Notes: generated from the letters alone by a model not told the origin. 64,000 bases of DNA from Pseudoglutamicibacter albus (GCF_022346425.1 NZ_JAKRCW010000008.1:1-64000); one strand, 5' to 3'; positions 43,381-52,257 are shown, numbered from the stretch's first letter. Numbers and translations are program-made.

Positions 43381-44705
43381 GCTTGTTCCTTCAGCTCGAT
43401 ATCGGCACCTAGGCCACGCAACTTATCGGTGAAGTGTTCATAGCCGCGGTTGATGAGGTCGATGCCGGTGGCATTCGACACGCCTTCGGCTGCCAGCGCT
43501 GCAATCACGTGGGAGAATCCACCCCGCAGATCCGGGATCACAAAGTCAGCGCCCTTGAGATTGGACTTACCGGTGATCACCGCGGAATGCAGGAAGTCAC
43601 GGTTGCCGAAGCGGCACGGCAGAGATCCGAGGCACTGGCGGTGCAGCTGAATCGTTGCACCCATGCGCTTGAGCGCGTCAGTGAAGCCGAAACGGTTCTC
43701 ATACACCGTCTCGTGCACAATCGAGACACCCGTGGCCTGGGTCAGAGCCACTACAAGCGGCTGTTGCCAGTCCGTCATGAAACCAGGGTGCACATCGGTC
43801 TCTACGACGAGGGGGTTGAGGTCACCGCTGGGGTGGAAGAACCGGATCCCTTCGCTCTGGACTTCGAATTCGCCACCGAGGCGGCGGTAGCAGTTCAGGA
43901 ACGCGGACAAGTCTTTCTGGTCCGCGCCCTTCACGAGGATGTCTCCCCCGGTCGCTAGGGCAGCGGAAGCCCACGATGCGCCCTCATTGCGGTCTGGTAG
44001 CGCGGTGTGGTCGTAGGCGCGCAGCGATTCGACGCCTTCGATCACGAGGGTGCGTTCGCCGCGCAGGTCGATGATCGCGCCCATCTTCTGCAGAACAGAG
44101 ATGAGGTCTTGAATCTCAGGTTCAACCGCCGCGTTCTTCAGCTCGGTGATACCCTGGGCGCGCACCGCGGTCAAGAGAACCTGCTCGGTCGCTCCAACGG
44201 AAGGATACGGCAGCTCGACTTTGGCGCCGTAGAGGCCGTTGCGAGCGGAAATGCTGATCCCGTTCGGAGCCTTTTCAACCACAGCGCCGAATTCGCGCAG
44301 AACCTGCAAGTGGTAGTCGATCGGGCGATCGCCGATGCGGCAGCCACCCAGGTCCGGGATGAAGGCTTCCCCGATCGTATGCATGAGCGGGCCGCAGAAC
44401 AGGATCGGGATGCGCGAGTCCCCTGCGAAGGCATCGATTTCGGCGCTCGAGGCAGTCTTGGCGCCCGAGGGGTCCATCACGAGCTCGCCCTTGTCGTGAT
44501 CGATATCGACCGTCACGCCGTGCAGGCGCAACAGGCCAGCTACCACGTCGACGTCCCTGATCTGAGGGACGTTGCGCAGAATCGATTTCCCACTACCCAG
44601 CAAGGACGCGACCATCGCCTTTGGCACCAGATTCTTGGCACCACGTACCGTCACCTCACCAGTGAGTGGGCGGCCACCATTAATGGACAGGACCTTGGTC
44701 GTCAC
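43377..44705 (-). CDS. murA: UDP-N-acetylglucosamine 1-carboxyvinyltransferase
   Basis: First committed step of peptidoglycan synthesis, transferring enolpyruvate from PEP to UDP-GlcNAc. RGAKNLVPKAMVAS holds the conserved Lys-Asn; the active-site loop is IPDLGGCRIGDRPIDYH, where Cys122 matches E. coli Cys115, the residue fosfomycin alkylates. Mycobacterial MurA has Asp there, so this enzyme is predicted to be fosfomycin sensitive. 442 residues, slightly long. A TATGAT box at 44777-44772 about 65 bases upstream may be its -10. It is the first gene of murA-plsC-gpsA-ddl. Confidence 0.95.
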   Translation of the reverse strand: MTTKVLSINGGRPLTGEVTVRGAKNLVPKAMVASLLGSGKSILRNVPQIRDVDVVAGLLRLHGVTVDIDHDKGELVMDPSGAKTASSAEIDAFAGDSRIPILFCGPLMHTIGEAFIPDLGGCRIGDRPIDYHLQVLREFGAVVEKAPNGISISARNGLYGAKVELPYPSVGATEQVLLTAVRAQGITELKNAAVEPEIQDLISVLQKMGAIIDLRGERTLVIEGVESLRAYDHTALPDRNEGASWASAALATGGDILVKGADQKDLSAFLNCYRRLGGEFEVQSEGIRFFHPSGDLNPLVVETDVHPGFMTDWQQPLVVALTQATGVSIVHETVYENRFGFTDALKRMGATIQLHRQCLGSLPCRFGNRDFLHSAVITGKSNLKGADFVIPDLRGGFSHVIAALAAEGVSNATGIDLINRGYEHFTDKLRGLGADIELKEQA

Positions 44706-44771
44706 GCTTTAGCTTTCCTTGTCATCAGCGGGCAGTGGTTAAGCACGGGATGACCCCGTTAGTTCCTCACC

Positions 44772-44777
44772 ATCATA
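44772..44777 (-). promoter_or_regulatory. candidate -10 box for murA-plsC-gpsA-ddl
   Basis: TATGAT on the minus strand about 66 bases before the murA start. No good -35 at the right distance. Confidence 0.35.
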
Positions 44778-44806
44778 TAGGTCAGGGCGTGTGGCATGGA
44801 AAAGCT

Positions 44807-44866
44807 AATCCCCAGCCACATGCATTGAGTGATTCATAATCTCACATCTGCAAGTGACTGGGGATT
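44807..44866. repeat. long-range inverted repeat between leuD and murA
   Basis: Thirteen-base arms (44807-44819 and 44854-44866, core AATCCCCAG/CTGGGGATT, one mismatch) are 34 bases apart in the 225-base gap 44706-44930. It could fold at the end of the leuCD transcript or be a protein site upstream of murA. No gene is visible in this gap. Confidence 0.5.
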
Positions 44867-44930
44867 CAGACTGGCAATGCTATGAAAACGAACAGGAGAT
44901 TCAATCCTGCAGCACAGCCTGGAGTCCGTT

Positions 44931-45530
44931 TTAAGAGCGGGCTGGGAGTGTGGTTGGTTTGAACGATGGACGGCGTGCTTCGTATTCAGCGATCGCCTCT
45001 TCTTGGCGCAGCGAAAGGTCGATATCGTCGAGGCCTTCAGCGAGACGCCACGCGGTATCGGAGTCGACATAGAAGCCCACGGTCAACGAGCCCGCGGTGA
45101 TGGTGCGGTTCGGAAGGTCGACCGTGATGTCCATCCCAGGGTTTTGCTCAACTTGCTTCCACAGCAGTTCAACGTCAGATTGCTCAACTTGTGCCGTGAG
45201 TAGGCCCTGCTTGCCGGAGTTTCCGCGGAAGATATCGGCGAAACGCGATGAGATCACTACCCGGAAGCCGTAGTCTTTGAGCGCCCACACGGCGTGCTCG
45301 CGTGAGGATCCGGTACCGAAGTCCGCGCCGGCGATCAGAACGCTGCCATTCTTATACGGCTCTTGGTTCAGGATGAACTCCGGGTCTTGCCGCCAGCGGG
45401 CAAACAGCGCGTCATCGAAGCCGGTTTTGGTGATGCGTTTGAGGTAGACCGCCGGGATGATCTGGTCGGTGTCGACGTTGGATGCTCGCAGTGGCACGGC
45501 AACGCCGGTGTGTGTGCTGAATTTCTCCAT
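44931..45530 (-). CDS. leuD: 3-isopropylmalate dehydratase small subunit
   Basis: Small subunit of isopropylmalate isomerase in leucine synthesis. [33 protein letters not shown] and [27 protein letters not shown] are the aconitase-swivel signatures. 199 residues, normal. It follows leuC by 29 bases, and both are probably controlled by the divergent IclR regulator. Confidence 0.96.
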   Translation of the reverse strand: MEKFSTHTGVAVPLRASNVDTDQIIPAVYLKRITKTGFDDALFARWRQDPEFILNQEPYKNGSVLIAGADFGTGSSREHAVWALKDYGFRVVISSRFADIFRGNSGKQGLLTAQVEQSDVELLWKQVEQNPGMDITVDLPNRTITAGSLTVGFYVDSDTAWRLAEGLDDIDLSLRQEEAIAEYEARRPSFKPTTLPARS

Positions 45531-45559
45531 GATGAATGTCCTTCTCTACCAGCGTGCGG

Positions 45560-47017
45560 TTATGCAGAGGCCGTTGCGGCGTGGTTTTCGATGATGTCCG
45601 ATGGCGAGGACAGTGTGCCTCGGACCGCGGTTGCCGCTGCTACGAGCGGGGACACGAGGTGTGTTCGCCCACCTTTACCCTGGCGGCCTTCGAAGTTGCG
45701 GTTGGAGGTCGATGCGCAGCGCTCGCCTTCGGAGAGCTGGTCTGGATTCATGCCCAGGCACATTGAGCAACCGGCAAAGCGCCATTCGGCACCGAAGTCC
45801 TTGAAAACCTGATCCAGGCCTTCGGCTTCTGCTTCAAGCCGCACGCGTGCGGACCCGGGAACCACGATCATGCGTACGTTCGGGTCTTTTTCTTGCCCGC
45901 GGATCACATCCGCCGCGGCCCTGAGGTCTTCCATGCGGGAGTTGGTGCAAGAGCCTAAGAATACTGTATCTACGCGGATGTCTTTCATTCGGGTTCCGGC
46001 TTCCAGCCCCATGTATTCAAGCGCGCGTTGGGCTGCAGCTTTCTCGTTCTCGTCACCGTATTCTTCTGGGTGCGGAACCACGTCGTTGAGCGAAACGCCC
46101 TGGCCCGGGTTGGTGCCCCAGGTTACGAAGGGTTCGAGCTCGTCAGCGTCGAGGAACACTTCTGCATCGAATGTCGCGTCATCGTCGGTGCGCAGGGTCT
46201 TCCAGTATTCGACCGCGGCATCCCATTCTTCGCCTTGTGGGGCGTGTGGGCGGCCCTTGATGTAGTCGAAGGTTGTCTGGTCTGGGGCGATCATGCCCGC
46301 ACGCGCGCCGGCTTCGATCGACATGTTGCACATCGTCATGCGGGCTTCCATCGAAAGCTGCTCGATCGCAGAGCCGCGGTATTCCAGCACGTAGCCCTGC
46401 CCGCCACCGGTACCGATCTTGGCGATCACCGCGAGGATGATGTCTTTCGAGGTCACGCCTGGGCGCAGGGTTCCTTCAACGTTGATCGCCATGGTCTTGA
46501 ACGGCTTGAGCGGCAGCGTCTGGGTTGCCATGACGTGTTCGACTTCCGAGGTTCCGATGCCGAAGGCCAGCGCACCGAACGCGCCGTGGGTTGATGTGTG
46601 GGAGTCACCGCACACGATCGTCATACCGGGCTGAGTGAGGCCCAGCTGTGGGCCAACGACGTGCACAATGCCTTGTTCTTTATCGCCCAGCGAGTGCAAG
46701 CGGACACCGAATTCCTTGCAGTTAGCGCGCAAAGTTTCGATCTGCTTTGCGGAGATCGGGTCTTGGATGGGCCGGTCGATCTCCAGGGTTGGGGTGTTGT
46801 GGTCCTCGGTCGCGATGGTCAGGTCAGGCCGGCGTAGCTTTCGGCCCGCTAGGCGCAGGCCTTCGAAAGCCTGCGGCGAGGTGACCTCGTGCACGAGGTG
46901 TAGGTCGATGTAGAGCAAATCAGGGCGGCGGTCGAGGCCTTCACCCTCGCCTCGAGCTACGACGTGGTCTTCCCACACCTTCTCTGCCAAGGTGCGCGCG
47001 GCTCCTGTGCTCGACAT
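45560..47017 (-). CDS. leuC: 3-isopropylmalate dehydratase large subunit
   Basis: Large, iron-sulfur subunit of isopropylmalate isomerase. The cluster ligands are in [16 protein letters not shown] and [43 protein letters not shown] is the aconitase signature. The reading frame is open to 47095 through two 30-bp repeats, but ATG at 47017 gives the usual N-terminus ([12 protein letters not shown]) and follows AAGGGAAG, so I use it: 485 residues. The leader is therefore about 130-180 bases and contains the repeats. Confidence 0.96.
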   Translation of the reverse strand: MSSTGAARTLAEKVWEDHVVARGEGEGLDRRPDLLYIDLHLVHEVTSPQAFEGLRLAGRKLRRPDLTIATEDHNTPTLEIDRPIQDPISAKQIETLRANCKEFGVRLHSLGDKEQGIVHVVGPQLGLTQPGMTIVCGDSHTSTHGAFGALAFGIGTSEVEHVMATQTLPLKPFKTMAINVEGTLRPGVTSKDIILAVIAKIGTGGGQGYVLEYRGSAIEQLSMEARMTMCNMSIEAGARAGMIAPDQTTFDYIKGRPHAPQGEEWDAAVEYWKTLRTDDDATFDAEVFLDADELEPFVTWGTNPGQGVSLNDVVPHPEEYGDENEKAAAQRALEYMGLEAGTRMKDIRVDTVFLGSCTNSRMEDLRAAADVIRGQEKDPNVRMIVVPGSARVRLEAEAEGLDQVFKDFGAEWRFAGCSMCLGMNPDQLSEGERCASTSNRNFEGRQGKGGRTHLVSPLVAAATAVRGTLSSPSDIIENHAATASA

Positions 47018-47049
47018 GTCGTTCTTCCCTTCTGAGTGCTGTGCGTTCC

Positions 47050-47109
47050 CAGTCACGATGTTCTCAGCTGTGATGGTCTCAGTCACGATGCTCACAGCTG
47101 CGATGCTTG
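47050..47109. repeat. two 30-bp tandem repeats in the leuC leader
   Basis: Units 47050-47079 and 47080-47109 (CAGTCACGATG...CAGCTG(T/C)GATG) differ at six or so positions. They lie between the iclR-leuC operator and the leuC ATG. The period also keeps an upstream in-frame extension of leuC open. Confidence 0.75.
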
Positions 47110-47168
47110 CTGTGATCGCGGCGTGTGTTCACGACCACGCTAACATCAGACTATTCCACATTCTGATC

Positions 47169-47197
47169 TTGTGTCTCAAAGATTGAGACGTTATGGT
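47169..47197 (+). promoter_or_regulatory. iclR promoter with embedded 17-bp palindromic operator
   Basis: TTGTGT (47169-47174) and TATGGT (47192-47197) are 17 bases apart, and the ATG at 47205 starts seven bases after the -10, so the mRNA is probably leaderless. Between the boxes lies a perfect palindrome, GTCTCAA-AGA-TTGAGAC (47173-47189), a good size for an IclR dimer site. Its reverse strand offers TTGAGA as a -35 for leuC. Binding here would shut iclR and could control leuCD. Confidence 0.65.
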
Positions 47198-47204
47198 TTC
47201 TAGC

Positions 47205-47915
47205 ATGTCACAAAACAGTGGTGTGGGCGTCATCGATAAAGCGACGATGATCCTTGATGCCCTCGAGTCTGGACCTGCAAGCCTCGCGGACCTCGTGGAA
47301 GCGACCCACCTCGCCCGGCCAACAGCCCACCGGCTCGCCCAAGCCCTGGTTCATCACGGCCTTGTGACCAAAGACCTTCACGGCAGGTTCGTCCTCGGCC
47401 CACGTCTATCTGAGCTAGCGGCCGCCGCAGGTCAAGACCGGCTTGTCTCCGCATCGCGCCCAGCTCTACAGCGCTTGCGGGAACTCACTAACGAAAGCAC
47501 CCAGGTTTTCAAACGCCAAGGCGATCTGCGTGTATGCATTGCCTCCGCAGAGCGCCCCACTGGCCTACGCGACACTATCCCGGTGGGTACGCAACTGTCC
47601 ATGGCCGCAGGTTCGGCTGCCCAGATCTTGCTCGCGTGGGAGGATCAGGCCCGCATCGTGCAGGGTCTTGAAGGGGCGCGGTTCACTGCGCATGACCTCG
47701 CGCGCGTCAAGAAGCGCGGCTGGGCACAGTCCGTGGGAGAACGCGAACGCGGTGTGGCCTCCGTGTCCGCGCCGATCTTCAGCCCGACCGGGAAGGTTGT
47801 GGCCGCGCTTTCGATGTCCGGGCCTGTTCAACGCATCAGCAATGACCCGGGGAAACGCTACGGAAGCATCGTCGCGCAAGTCGCTCATGATCTCAGCGCC
47901 TCAATCGCGGTCTAG
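47205..47915 (+). CDS. IclR family regulator, LtbR/NdgR-like
   Basis: A 236-residue regulator with an N-terminal winged helix (VGVIDKATMILDALESGPASLADLVEATHLARPTAHRLAQALVHHGLV) and a C-terminal effector domain (LQRLRELTNESTQVFKRQGD, IPVGTQLSMAAGSAAQILLAW, ERERGVASVSAPIFSPTGKVVAALSMSGP). Divergence from leuCD is the arrangement of LtbR of Corynebacterium and NdgR of Streptomyces, regulators of leucine and other amino acid genes; the assignment rests on that context. ATG at 47205 is seven bases after a -10 box; an ATG at 47193 lies inside the -10 and is unlikely. Confidence 0.9.
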   Translation: MSQNSGVGVIDKATMILDALESGPASLADLVEATHLARPTAHRLAQALVHHGLVTKDLHGRFVLGPRLSELAAAAGQDRLVSASRPALQRLRELTNESTQVFKRQGDLRVCIASAERPTGLRDTIPVGTQLSMAAGSAAQILLAWEDQARIVQGLEGARFTAHDLARVKKRGWAQSVGERERGVASVSAPIFSPTGKVVAALSMSGPVQRISNDPGKRYGSIVAQVAHDLSASIAV

Positions 47916-47949
47916 GTTTGCAATCTAGGTTCTCAGTCTAAGTTCGCAG
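47911..47949. repeat. three 13-bp tandem repeats at the end of the IclR gene
   Basis: Units 47911-47923, 47924-47936 and 47937-47949 share TCTA(G/A)GTT. The first contains the iclR stop codon; the rest is non-coding, between convergent iclR and thiL. The period is not a multiple of three. Confidence 0.75.
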
Positions 47950-47976
47950 CGCTCGCTCCTTGAGGGCTCGTACTAC

Positions 47977-49110
47977 TTAGGGCTTATCTGTCGAATAGTG
48001 ATCGAAACCTAGGTTTTCATCCAGGCGCTGCCCCTCCAGATAAATCCCAGACTGCCGGCCTGCCTGGTTCAGCTGTGTAACCTCGCCGATTCGTACGGTG
48101 CTGACGCCCGGTAGCTGAGGCAACTCCGTTCCGGCGGGCACGGTGAATAAGAGGTTGAACTCCTCTCCTCCGTAGAGAACGTTGTGGCGCGCTTCTGCGC
48201 TCTGCAGGGCCCACGCTTGCCCCAGCTGTGCCGCCATCCGTTCAATAGCTGCCTCATCCAGGACCATGTCTACCCCGCTGGCTTCGGCGATGCGCGTGGC
48301 GTCCCGCACTAGACCGTCGGAAACGTCGATGCCGGCGATGCGGTGGCCAGCTGCAGCTAGTGCTGGTCCGAGCTCCAGCGGCGGGGTGGGCATGAAGTGC
48401 GCCTCGAGAGCGCGAGCCAATTCGTCTTCGTCAGGCTGAGCGTGCTGCCCCGGCACGTGCTCTAGGTAAGGCTCTTGTTGCGTTCTGGAGTCCAGGAGCC
48501 GGTTCAGGGCTGTGCCGGATGTGCCTGGCAGCCTGCCGGCGATATAGAGCTGATCCCCTGGCTGGGCCGCGTTGCGGACGATGGGCCGGGCCTTACTATC
48601 GAGTTCCCCGACCGCAGTGATCGTAATGGAGATCGCTTCAGCGGCGGATACATCCCCGCCGATCAGCTCCACACCTTCCGCCCCGAGTACCTCGCAAGCT
48701 TGCCGCATGCCAGCAGCGAATTCGCTGGGCCAGCTCGCCGCAACATTCTTCGAGAGTGACAGGGACATCAGAAGAAAACGGGCCCGCCCACCCATCGCGT
48801 TAATATCGGAAAGGTTCTGCGCCGCGCACTTGAAACCAAGTAGCCGCGGGGATGTTTCGGCACCGCTGGGCCACGCCTGCATAAAGTCTTGGCCTTCAAC
48901 CGAGGTATCCATCGTCAAGACCAGGCGCGCGTTTGCGGCGAGTACGGCGGCGTCATCGCCGTTACCAACAAGCACTGCTCCGCGACCCCGAGCCTCATCA
49001 GGGCCTTGGACCGCTGAGTTCACGGAGCCCGCTGAGCTAGCGTTGGGCGCGAAGGCGCGGTTGATGGAGGCGATGATGGCTGCCTCACCTAATCCACTGA
49101 CGGTCCCCAC
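47977..49110 (-). CDS. thiL: thiamine-monophosphate kinase
   Basis: Phosphorylates thiamine monophosphate to thiamine diphosphate. GNGDDAAVLAANARLVLTMDTSVEGQDF, GFKCAAQNLSDINAMGGRARFLLMSLSL, GVELIGGDVSAA, RIAGIDVSDGLVRDATRIA and GGEEFNLLFTV are the ATP- and metal-binding blocks. GTG at 49110 follows AAAGGGA by six bases and gives a family-like N-terminus (377 residues). The frame stays open to a GTG at 49179, which would add a tail made of four 12-bp repeats; that start lacks a ribosome site, but a leaderless form is possible. Confidence 0.92.
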   Translation of the reverse strand: MGTVSGLGEAAIIASINRAFAPNASSAGSVNSAVQGPDEARGRGAVLVGNGDDAAVLAANARLVLTMDTSVEGQDFMQAWPSGAETSPRLLGFKCAAQNLSDINAMGGRARFLLMSLSLSKNVAASWPSEFAAGMRQACEVLGAEGVELIGGDVSAAEAISITITAVGELDSKARPIVRNAAQPGDQLYIAGRLPGTSGTALNRLLDSRTQQEPYLEHVPGQHAQPDEDELARALEAHFMPTPPLELGPALAAAGHRIAGIDVSDGLVRDATRIAEASGVDMVLDEAAIERMAAQLGQAWALQSAEARHNVLYGGEEFNLLFTVPAGTELPQLPGVSTVRIGEVTQLNQAGRQSGIYLEGQRLDENLGFDHYSTDKP

Positions 49111-49119
49111 CGGTTTCCC

Positions 49120-49167
49120 TTTCTGCGCACGATTCTGCACCCGTTTCTGCGCACATTTCTGCGCACG
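49120..49167. repeat. four 12-bp tandem repeats at the thiL 5' end
   Basis: Units 49120-49131, 49132-49143, 49144-49155 and 49156-49167 (TTTCTGCGCACG type). If the upstream thiL start is used they encode (R/C)(A/V)Q(K/N) tetrapeptides; otherwise they form the mRNA leader. Confidence 0.8.
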
Positions 49168-49197
49168 TGAATGAGTCACTAGCCAGATTAGGGTATA

Positions 49198-49230
49198 AAA
49201 AATCCCGGTGATGCGATCACCGGGATTTTT
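49198..49230. terminator. strong bidirectional terminator after the tRNA genes
   Basis: A perfect 15-bp stem (49198-49212 with 49216-49230) closed by a 3-base loop, with A/T runs on both sides, so it has a U-tract whichever way it is read. It ends the tRNA-Gln/Glu/Glu transcript seven bases after the last tRNA. It also sits directly upstream of thiL. Confidence 0.9.
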
Positions 49231-49236
49231 CTTGCG

Positions 49237-49309
49237 TGACCCCAGCGGGATTCGAACCCGCGTTACCGCCGTGAGAGGGCGGCGTACTAGGCCGCTATAC
49301 GATGGGGCC
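49237..49309 (-). tRNA. tRNA-Glu (anticodon CTC), copy 1
   Basis: A 73-base cloverleaf: acceptor GGCCCCA pairs with TGGGGTC, the anticodon stem CCGCC/GGCGG holds loop CTCTCAC with anticodon CTC, and the T arm contains GGTTCGAATCC. No CCA is encoded. It is identical to the copy 148 bases upstream in the transcript. Confidence 0.97.
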
Positions 49310-49384
49310 GCTTTCGCGACACGCTACGCAGATCCTCAATGAATCTGCATCACATATTGAATTAGTGAACCGTGTGTTGCGACG

Positions 49385-49457
49385 TGACCCCAGCGGGATT
49401 CGAACCCGCGTTACCGCCGTGAGAGGGCGGCGTACTAGGCCGCTATACGATGGGGCC
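49385..49457 (-). tRNA. tRNA-Glu (anticodon CTC), copy 2
   Basis: The same 73 bases as the neighbouring copy, separated from it by 75 unrelated bases, so the duplication covers just the tRNA and a few flanking bases. Anticodon CTC. Probably one transcript with tRNA-Gln and the other tRNA-Glu. Confidence 0.97.
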
Positions 49458-49582
49458 AAATGCTACTCCCCATCTCTTTAACCCACTGCTTGCCAGAACA
49501 AGTACGTGTGGGGTTTAAGGGGAATCGCTGATCTCTTCTGCCGTGAGGGCTACCCGCTTCCATAACAGCGGTGAGATCTTCG

Positions 49583-49654
49583 CTGGGATACCAGGACTCG
49601 AACCTAGAATAACTGAACCAGAATCAGTCGTGTTGCCAATTACACCATATCCCA
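49583..49654 (-). tRNA. tRNA-Gln (anticodon CTG)
   Basis: A 72-base cloverleaf: acceptor TGGGATA pairs with TATCCCA, anticodon stem ACTGA/TCAGT with loop TTCTGGT, anticodon CTG, T arm GGTTCGAGTCC. First tRNA of the cluster on the minus strand. The 222-base gap to gltX holds a gltX terminator-like hairpin and an AT-rich stretch with a palindrome (49680-49697) where the tRNA promoter must lie. Confidence 0.96.
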
Positions 49655-49816
49655 ATGTGCACTACAGCGTAGCACGATCAATATGAATTCTCATATTCAA
49701 TTATGCTTACCCGGTTTTGCGAATCAGTATTCTCAAACTGCTAGCATTCACCGAGTGTTTTTCGTTGCGATCAAATGTTTTCTCGCGACGGCATGCGATT
49801 GTCTAGCCTACCCGAG

Positions 49817-49851
49817 ACGAGGGAGGAAACCAAATCGGCTTCCTCCCTCGT
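49817..49851 (-). terminator. terminator-like hairpin after gltX
   Basis: Perfect 12-bp arms 49817-49828 (ACGAGGGAGGAA) and 49840-49851 with an 11-base loop, 25 bases past the gltX stop. No T-run follows on the minus strand. It separates gltX from the tRNA genes. Confidence 0.65.
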
Positions 49852-49876
49852 GTCGAACGCCACATTAACGCCGGGT

Positions 49877-51388
49877 TTACTCCGCGTGGTTCTCGCGGAA
49901 TGCACGCAGCCGCGCCAGGGTTGATTCTTTACCCAGAATTTCGAGGGATTCGAACAGTGGCGGGGACACCCGATGCCCGGAAACAGCGGTGCGGACCGGG
50001 CCGAACGCTAGGCGTGGCTTGAGCCCAAGGCCATCAATGAGGCTTTCCCGCAGGGCTTGCTCGATGTTGTCTACCGTGAACTCGGAGACCTTCTCGAGCG
50101 CGTCCGCTGCAACGTCGATGACCTCGCCCAGGTTCTCTGGCATGCGCTTGAGGGCGTCGTCATCCATCGTGATCTCAGCGTCTGGCTTGAACAGGAAGTC
50201 CAGCATCTTAGGCGCCTCGCCCAACAGTTGCATGCGTTCCTGGACCAGAGGCGCCGCCGCTTCAAGGATGCGCTGTTCGTCTTGTGTCAGCGGGTCCGAG
50301 ACAAGCTCAGCGTTTCGCAGGTACGGGATCAAACGTTCAATGAAAACTTCAGGCGAAAGCCTACGGATGTGCGTTCCGTTGATGGCTTCGGCTTTCTTGA
50401 CATCAAAGCGGGCAGGGTTGGGCTGTACATCCTTGATGTCAAAGGCCTTGACCATCTCCTCCGTCGTGAAGATGTCCTCATCCCCGGAGATCGCCCACCC
50501 CAGCAACGCGAGATAGTTGACGAGGCCTTCCTTGATGAAGCCGGCGTCGCGCAGGTTGAACAGCGATGATTCCGGGTCACGCTTGGACAGCTTCTTATTG
50601 CCCTGCCCCATGACGTATGGCATGTGGCCGAAACGCGGCAGGTATTCAGCGATCCCCAGCTCAATCAGCGCGCGGTAGAGCGCGATCTGACGTGGGGTCG
50701 AGGACAAGATATCTTCGCCGCGCAGAACGTGCGTGACACCCATGAGCGCGTCATCAACCGGGTTGACCAGCGTATACAGAGGCGCGCCGTTGGCGCGGGC
50801 CACCACGAAGTCAGGAACCGAACCGGCTGGGAACGTGATCTCACCGCGGATGAGGTCCTCGAACGTAATGTCCTCGTCCGGCATCCGCAGACGGAACACG
50901 GGCTTGCGGCCCTCGTCACGGAAGGCTTGCTTCTGTTCCTCGGTGAGGTCGCGATCGTAGTTGTCATAGCCTAACTGGACGTCCTGCCCAGCTGCCTGGC
51001 GGCGTGCCTTGACTTCCTCCGGGGTCGAGAAGTCCTCATACACGTATCCGCCGTCAATCAGCTTGCGCAGAATATCAGCGTAAATATCCATGCGCTGGGA
51101 CTGGCGGTACGGTTCTTGCGGCCCGCCCACTCGGATGCCTTCGTCCCAGTCGATCCCGAGCCATTCCATCGCGTCGATGACCTGGTTGAAAGACTCTTCA
51201 GAGTCACGCGCGGCATCCGTGTCCTCGATGCGGAAAATCAAGGTTCCGCCCGTGTGACGCGCATAAGCCCAGTTGAACAGGGCGGTACGGACCATACCGA
51301 CGTGCGGGGTGCCGGTGGGCGAAGGGCAGAAACGAACGCGAACAGGAGTTGAATCGGAAACCGTAGGAAGCGACGCAGTAAAGCTCAT
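49877..51388 (-). CDS. gltX: glutamyl-tRNA synthetase
   Basis: Charges tRNA-Glu with glutamate; in bacteria lacking GlnRS it also mischarges tRNA-Gln for the GatCAB amidotransferase (family knowledge; which applies here is not visible). The class I motifs are [22 protein letters not shown] (HVGM in place of HIGH) and [12 protein letters not shown] (KMSKS variant). 503 residues, normal. The ATG has AAGGA close before it. The three tRNA genes next door are its likely substrates. Confidence 0.96.
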   Translation of the reverse strand: MSFTASLPTVSDSTPVRVRFCPSPTGTPHVGMVRTALFNWAYARHTGGTLIFRIEDTDAARDSEESFNQVIDAMEWLGIDWDEGIRVGGPQEPYRQSQRMDIYADILRKLIDGGYVYEDFSTPEEVKARRQAAGQDVQLGYDNYDRDLTEEQKQAFRDEGRKPVFRLRMPDEDITFEDLIRGEITFPAGSVPDFVVARANGAPLYTLVNPVDDALMGVTHVLRGEDILSSTPRQIALYRALIELGIAEYLPRFGHMPYVMGQGNKKLSKRDPESSLFNLRDAGFIKEGLVNYLALLGWAISGDEDIFTTEEMVKAFDIKDVQPNPARFDVKKAEAINGTHIRRLSPEVFIERLIPYLRNAELVSDPLTQDEQRILEAAAPLVQERMQLLGEAPKMLDFLFKPDAEITMDDDALKRMPENLGEVIDVAADALEKVSEFTVDNIEQALRESLIDGLGLKPRLAFGPVRTAVSGHRVSPPLFESLEILGKESTLARLRAFRENHAE

Positions 51389-51417
51389 GATCCTTTATCT
51401 TAGTAGGTCGTTATCAA

Positions 51418-51484
51418 CGATGAGGGCAACCAACGATGAAGACAAGCACCGAAGCGAGGCAAGCACCGATGCGGGGCCGCCAAC
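51418..51484. repeat. degenerate 16-18 bp repeats between gltX and the FAH-family gene
   Basis: Four imperfect units beginning CGATGA or CGAAG (51418, 51434, 51450, 51467), most ending CAA(C/G)CA. They fill most of the 110-base gap. Period irregular and non-coding. Confidence 0.5.
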
Positions 51485-51498
51485 CGTGCGGTTGCCGG

Positions 51499-52257
51499 CT
51501 ACATCACGCGATTCGATAGCGTGCCGATGCCTTCGATGGTGACCTCAACGGTCTGCCCCTCCTGCAGCAGCCCAACGCCTGCCGGGGTTCCGGTGAGCAG
51601 CACATCGCCTGGAAGCAGCGTGAACGCTTCGGAGGCTTGCGCGATCAGGCCCGCGACCTGGGTCAGCATGTCACGGGTATTGCCGTCTTGGACCGTCTTG
51701 CCATCCACTGTGGTGGTGATCACCAACGCATCAGGGTCCACTTCGGTCTCGATCCACGGACCCAATGGAACCGACCCGTCAAAGCCTTTAGCACGGGACC
51801 ATTGACCATCGTTGCGTTGGGCGTCCCTCGCGGTGAGGTCATTGGCGATCGTGTACCCGAACACGACCTCGTGGGCGTTCTCCGGCGGGACGTCTTTACA
51901 GATCCGGCCGATCACAACAGCGAGCTCCCCCTCGTAGGAGATCTCATCGGAGAAATCCGGGAACCGGATGGGCTCTCCCGGCCCCAAAACCGCGGTGTTC
52001 GGGATCAGGAACATGACTGGCCGGGCGGGGGCTTCCCCACCCATCTCGCGGGCGTGTTCGGCATAGTTTTTGCCGAAACCCACAACCTTGGAACGCGGGA
52101 TTATCGGCGCGACCAAACGCACATCATCTAATGCGTGCACGGTCTGGGTTGGCTGGACGCCGTGGAAGAACGGGTCACCAGCTAGCTCGATAACCTGCTC
52201 GTCTTCCACGAGTCCATAGAACGGATCATCATCAATGACACAACGGGCAATACGCAT
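51499..52257 (-). CDS. fumarylacetoacetate hydrolase family protein
   Basis: A 252-residue FAH-family hydrolase/isomerase/decarboxylase. KVVGFGKNYAEHAREMG is the entry motif, and the metal site is built from EISYEGELAVVIG, GYTIANDLTARDAQ and KGFDGSVPLGPW. Members act on acylpyruvates, 2-oxo-acid intermediates of aromatic degradation or oxaloacetate. The actual substrate is not evident; the neighbours (gltX, ilvE) do not decide it. It is 63 bases before ilvE's stop in map order and on the same strand. Confidence 0.9.
   Translation of the reverse strand: MRIARCVIDDDPFYGLVEDEQVIELAGDPFFHGVQPTQTVHALDDVRLVAPIIPRSKVVGFGKNYAEHAREMGGEAPARPVMFLIPNTAVLGPGEPIRFPDFSDEISYEGELAVVIGRICKDVPPENAHEVVFGYTIANDLTARDAQRNDGQWSRAKGFDGSVPLGPWIETEVDPDALVITTTVDGKTVQDGNTRDMLTQVAGLIAQASEAFTLLPGDVLLTGTPAGVGLLQEGQTVEVTIEGIGTLSNRVM

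Noticed and set aside
47018-47095. 26-codon extension of LeuC through the 30-bp repeats
   Set aside because: No ribosome site at the upstream GTG, and the ATG at 47017 gives the usual LeuC start with a good site.
49120-49167. CRISPR-like array
   Set aside because: Units are 12 bp, directly adjacent and without spacers, and there are no cas genes in the window.
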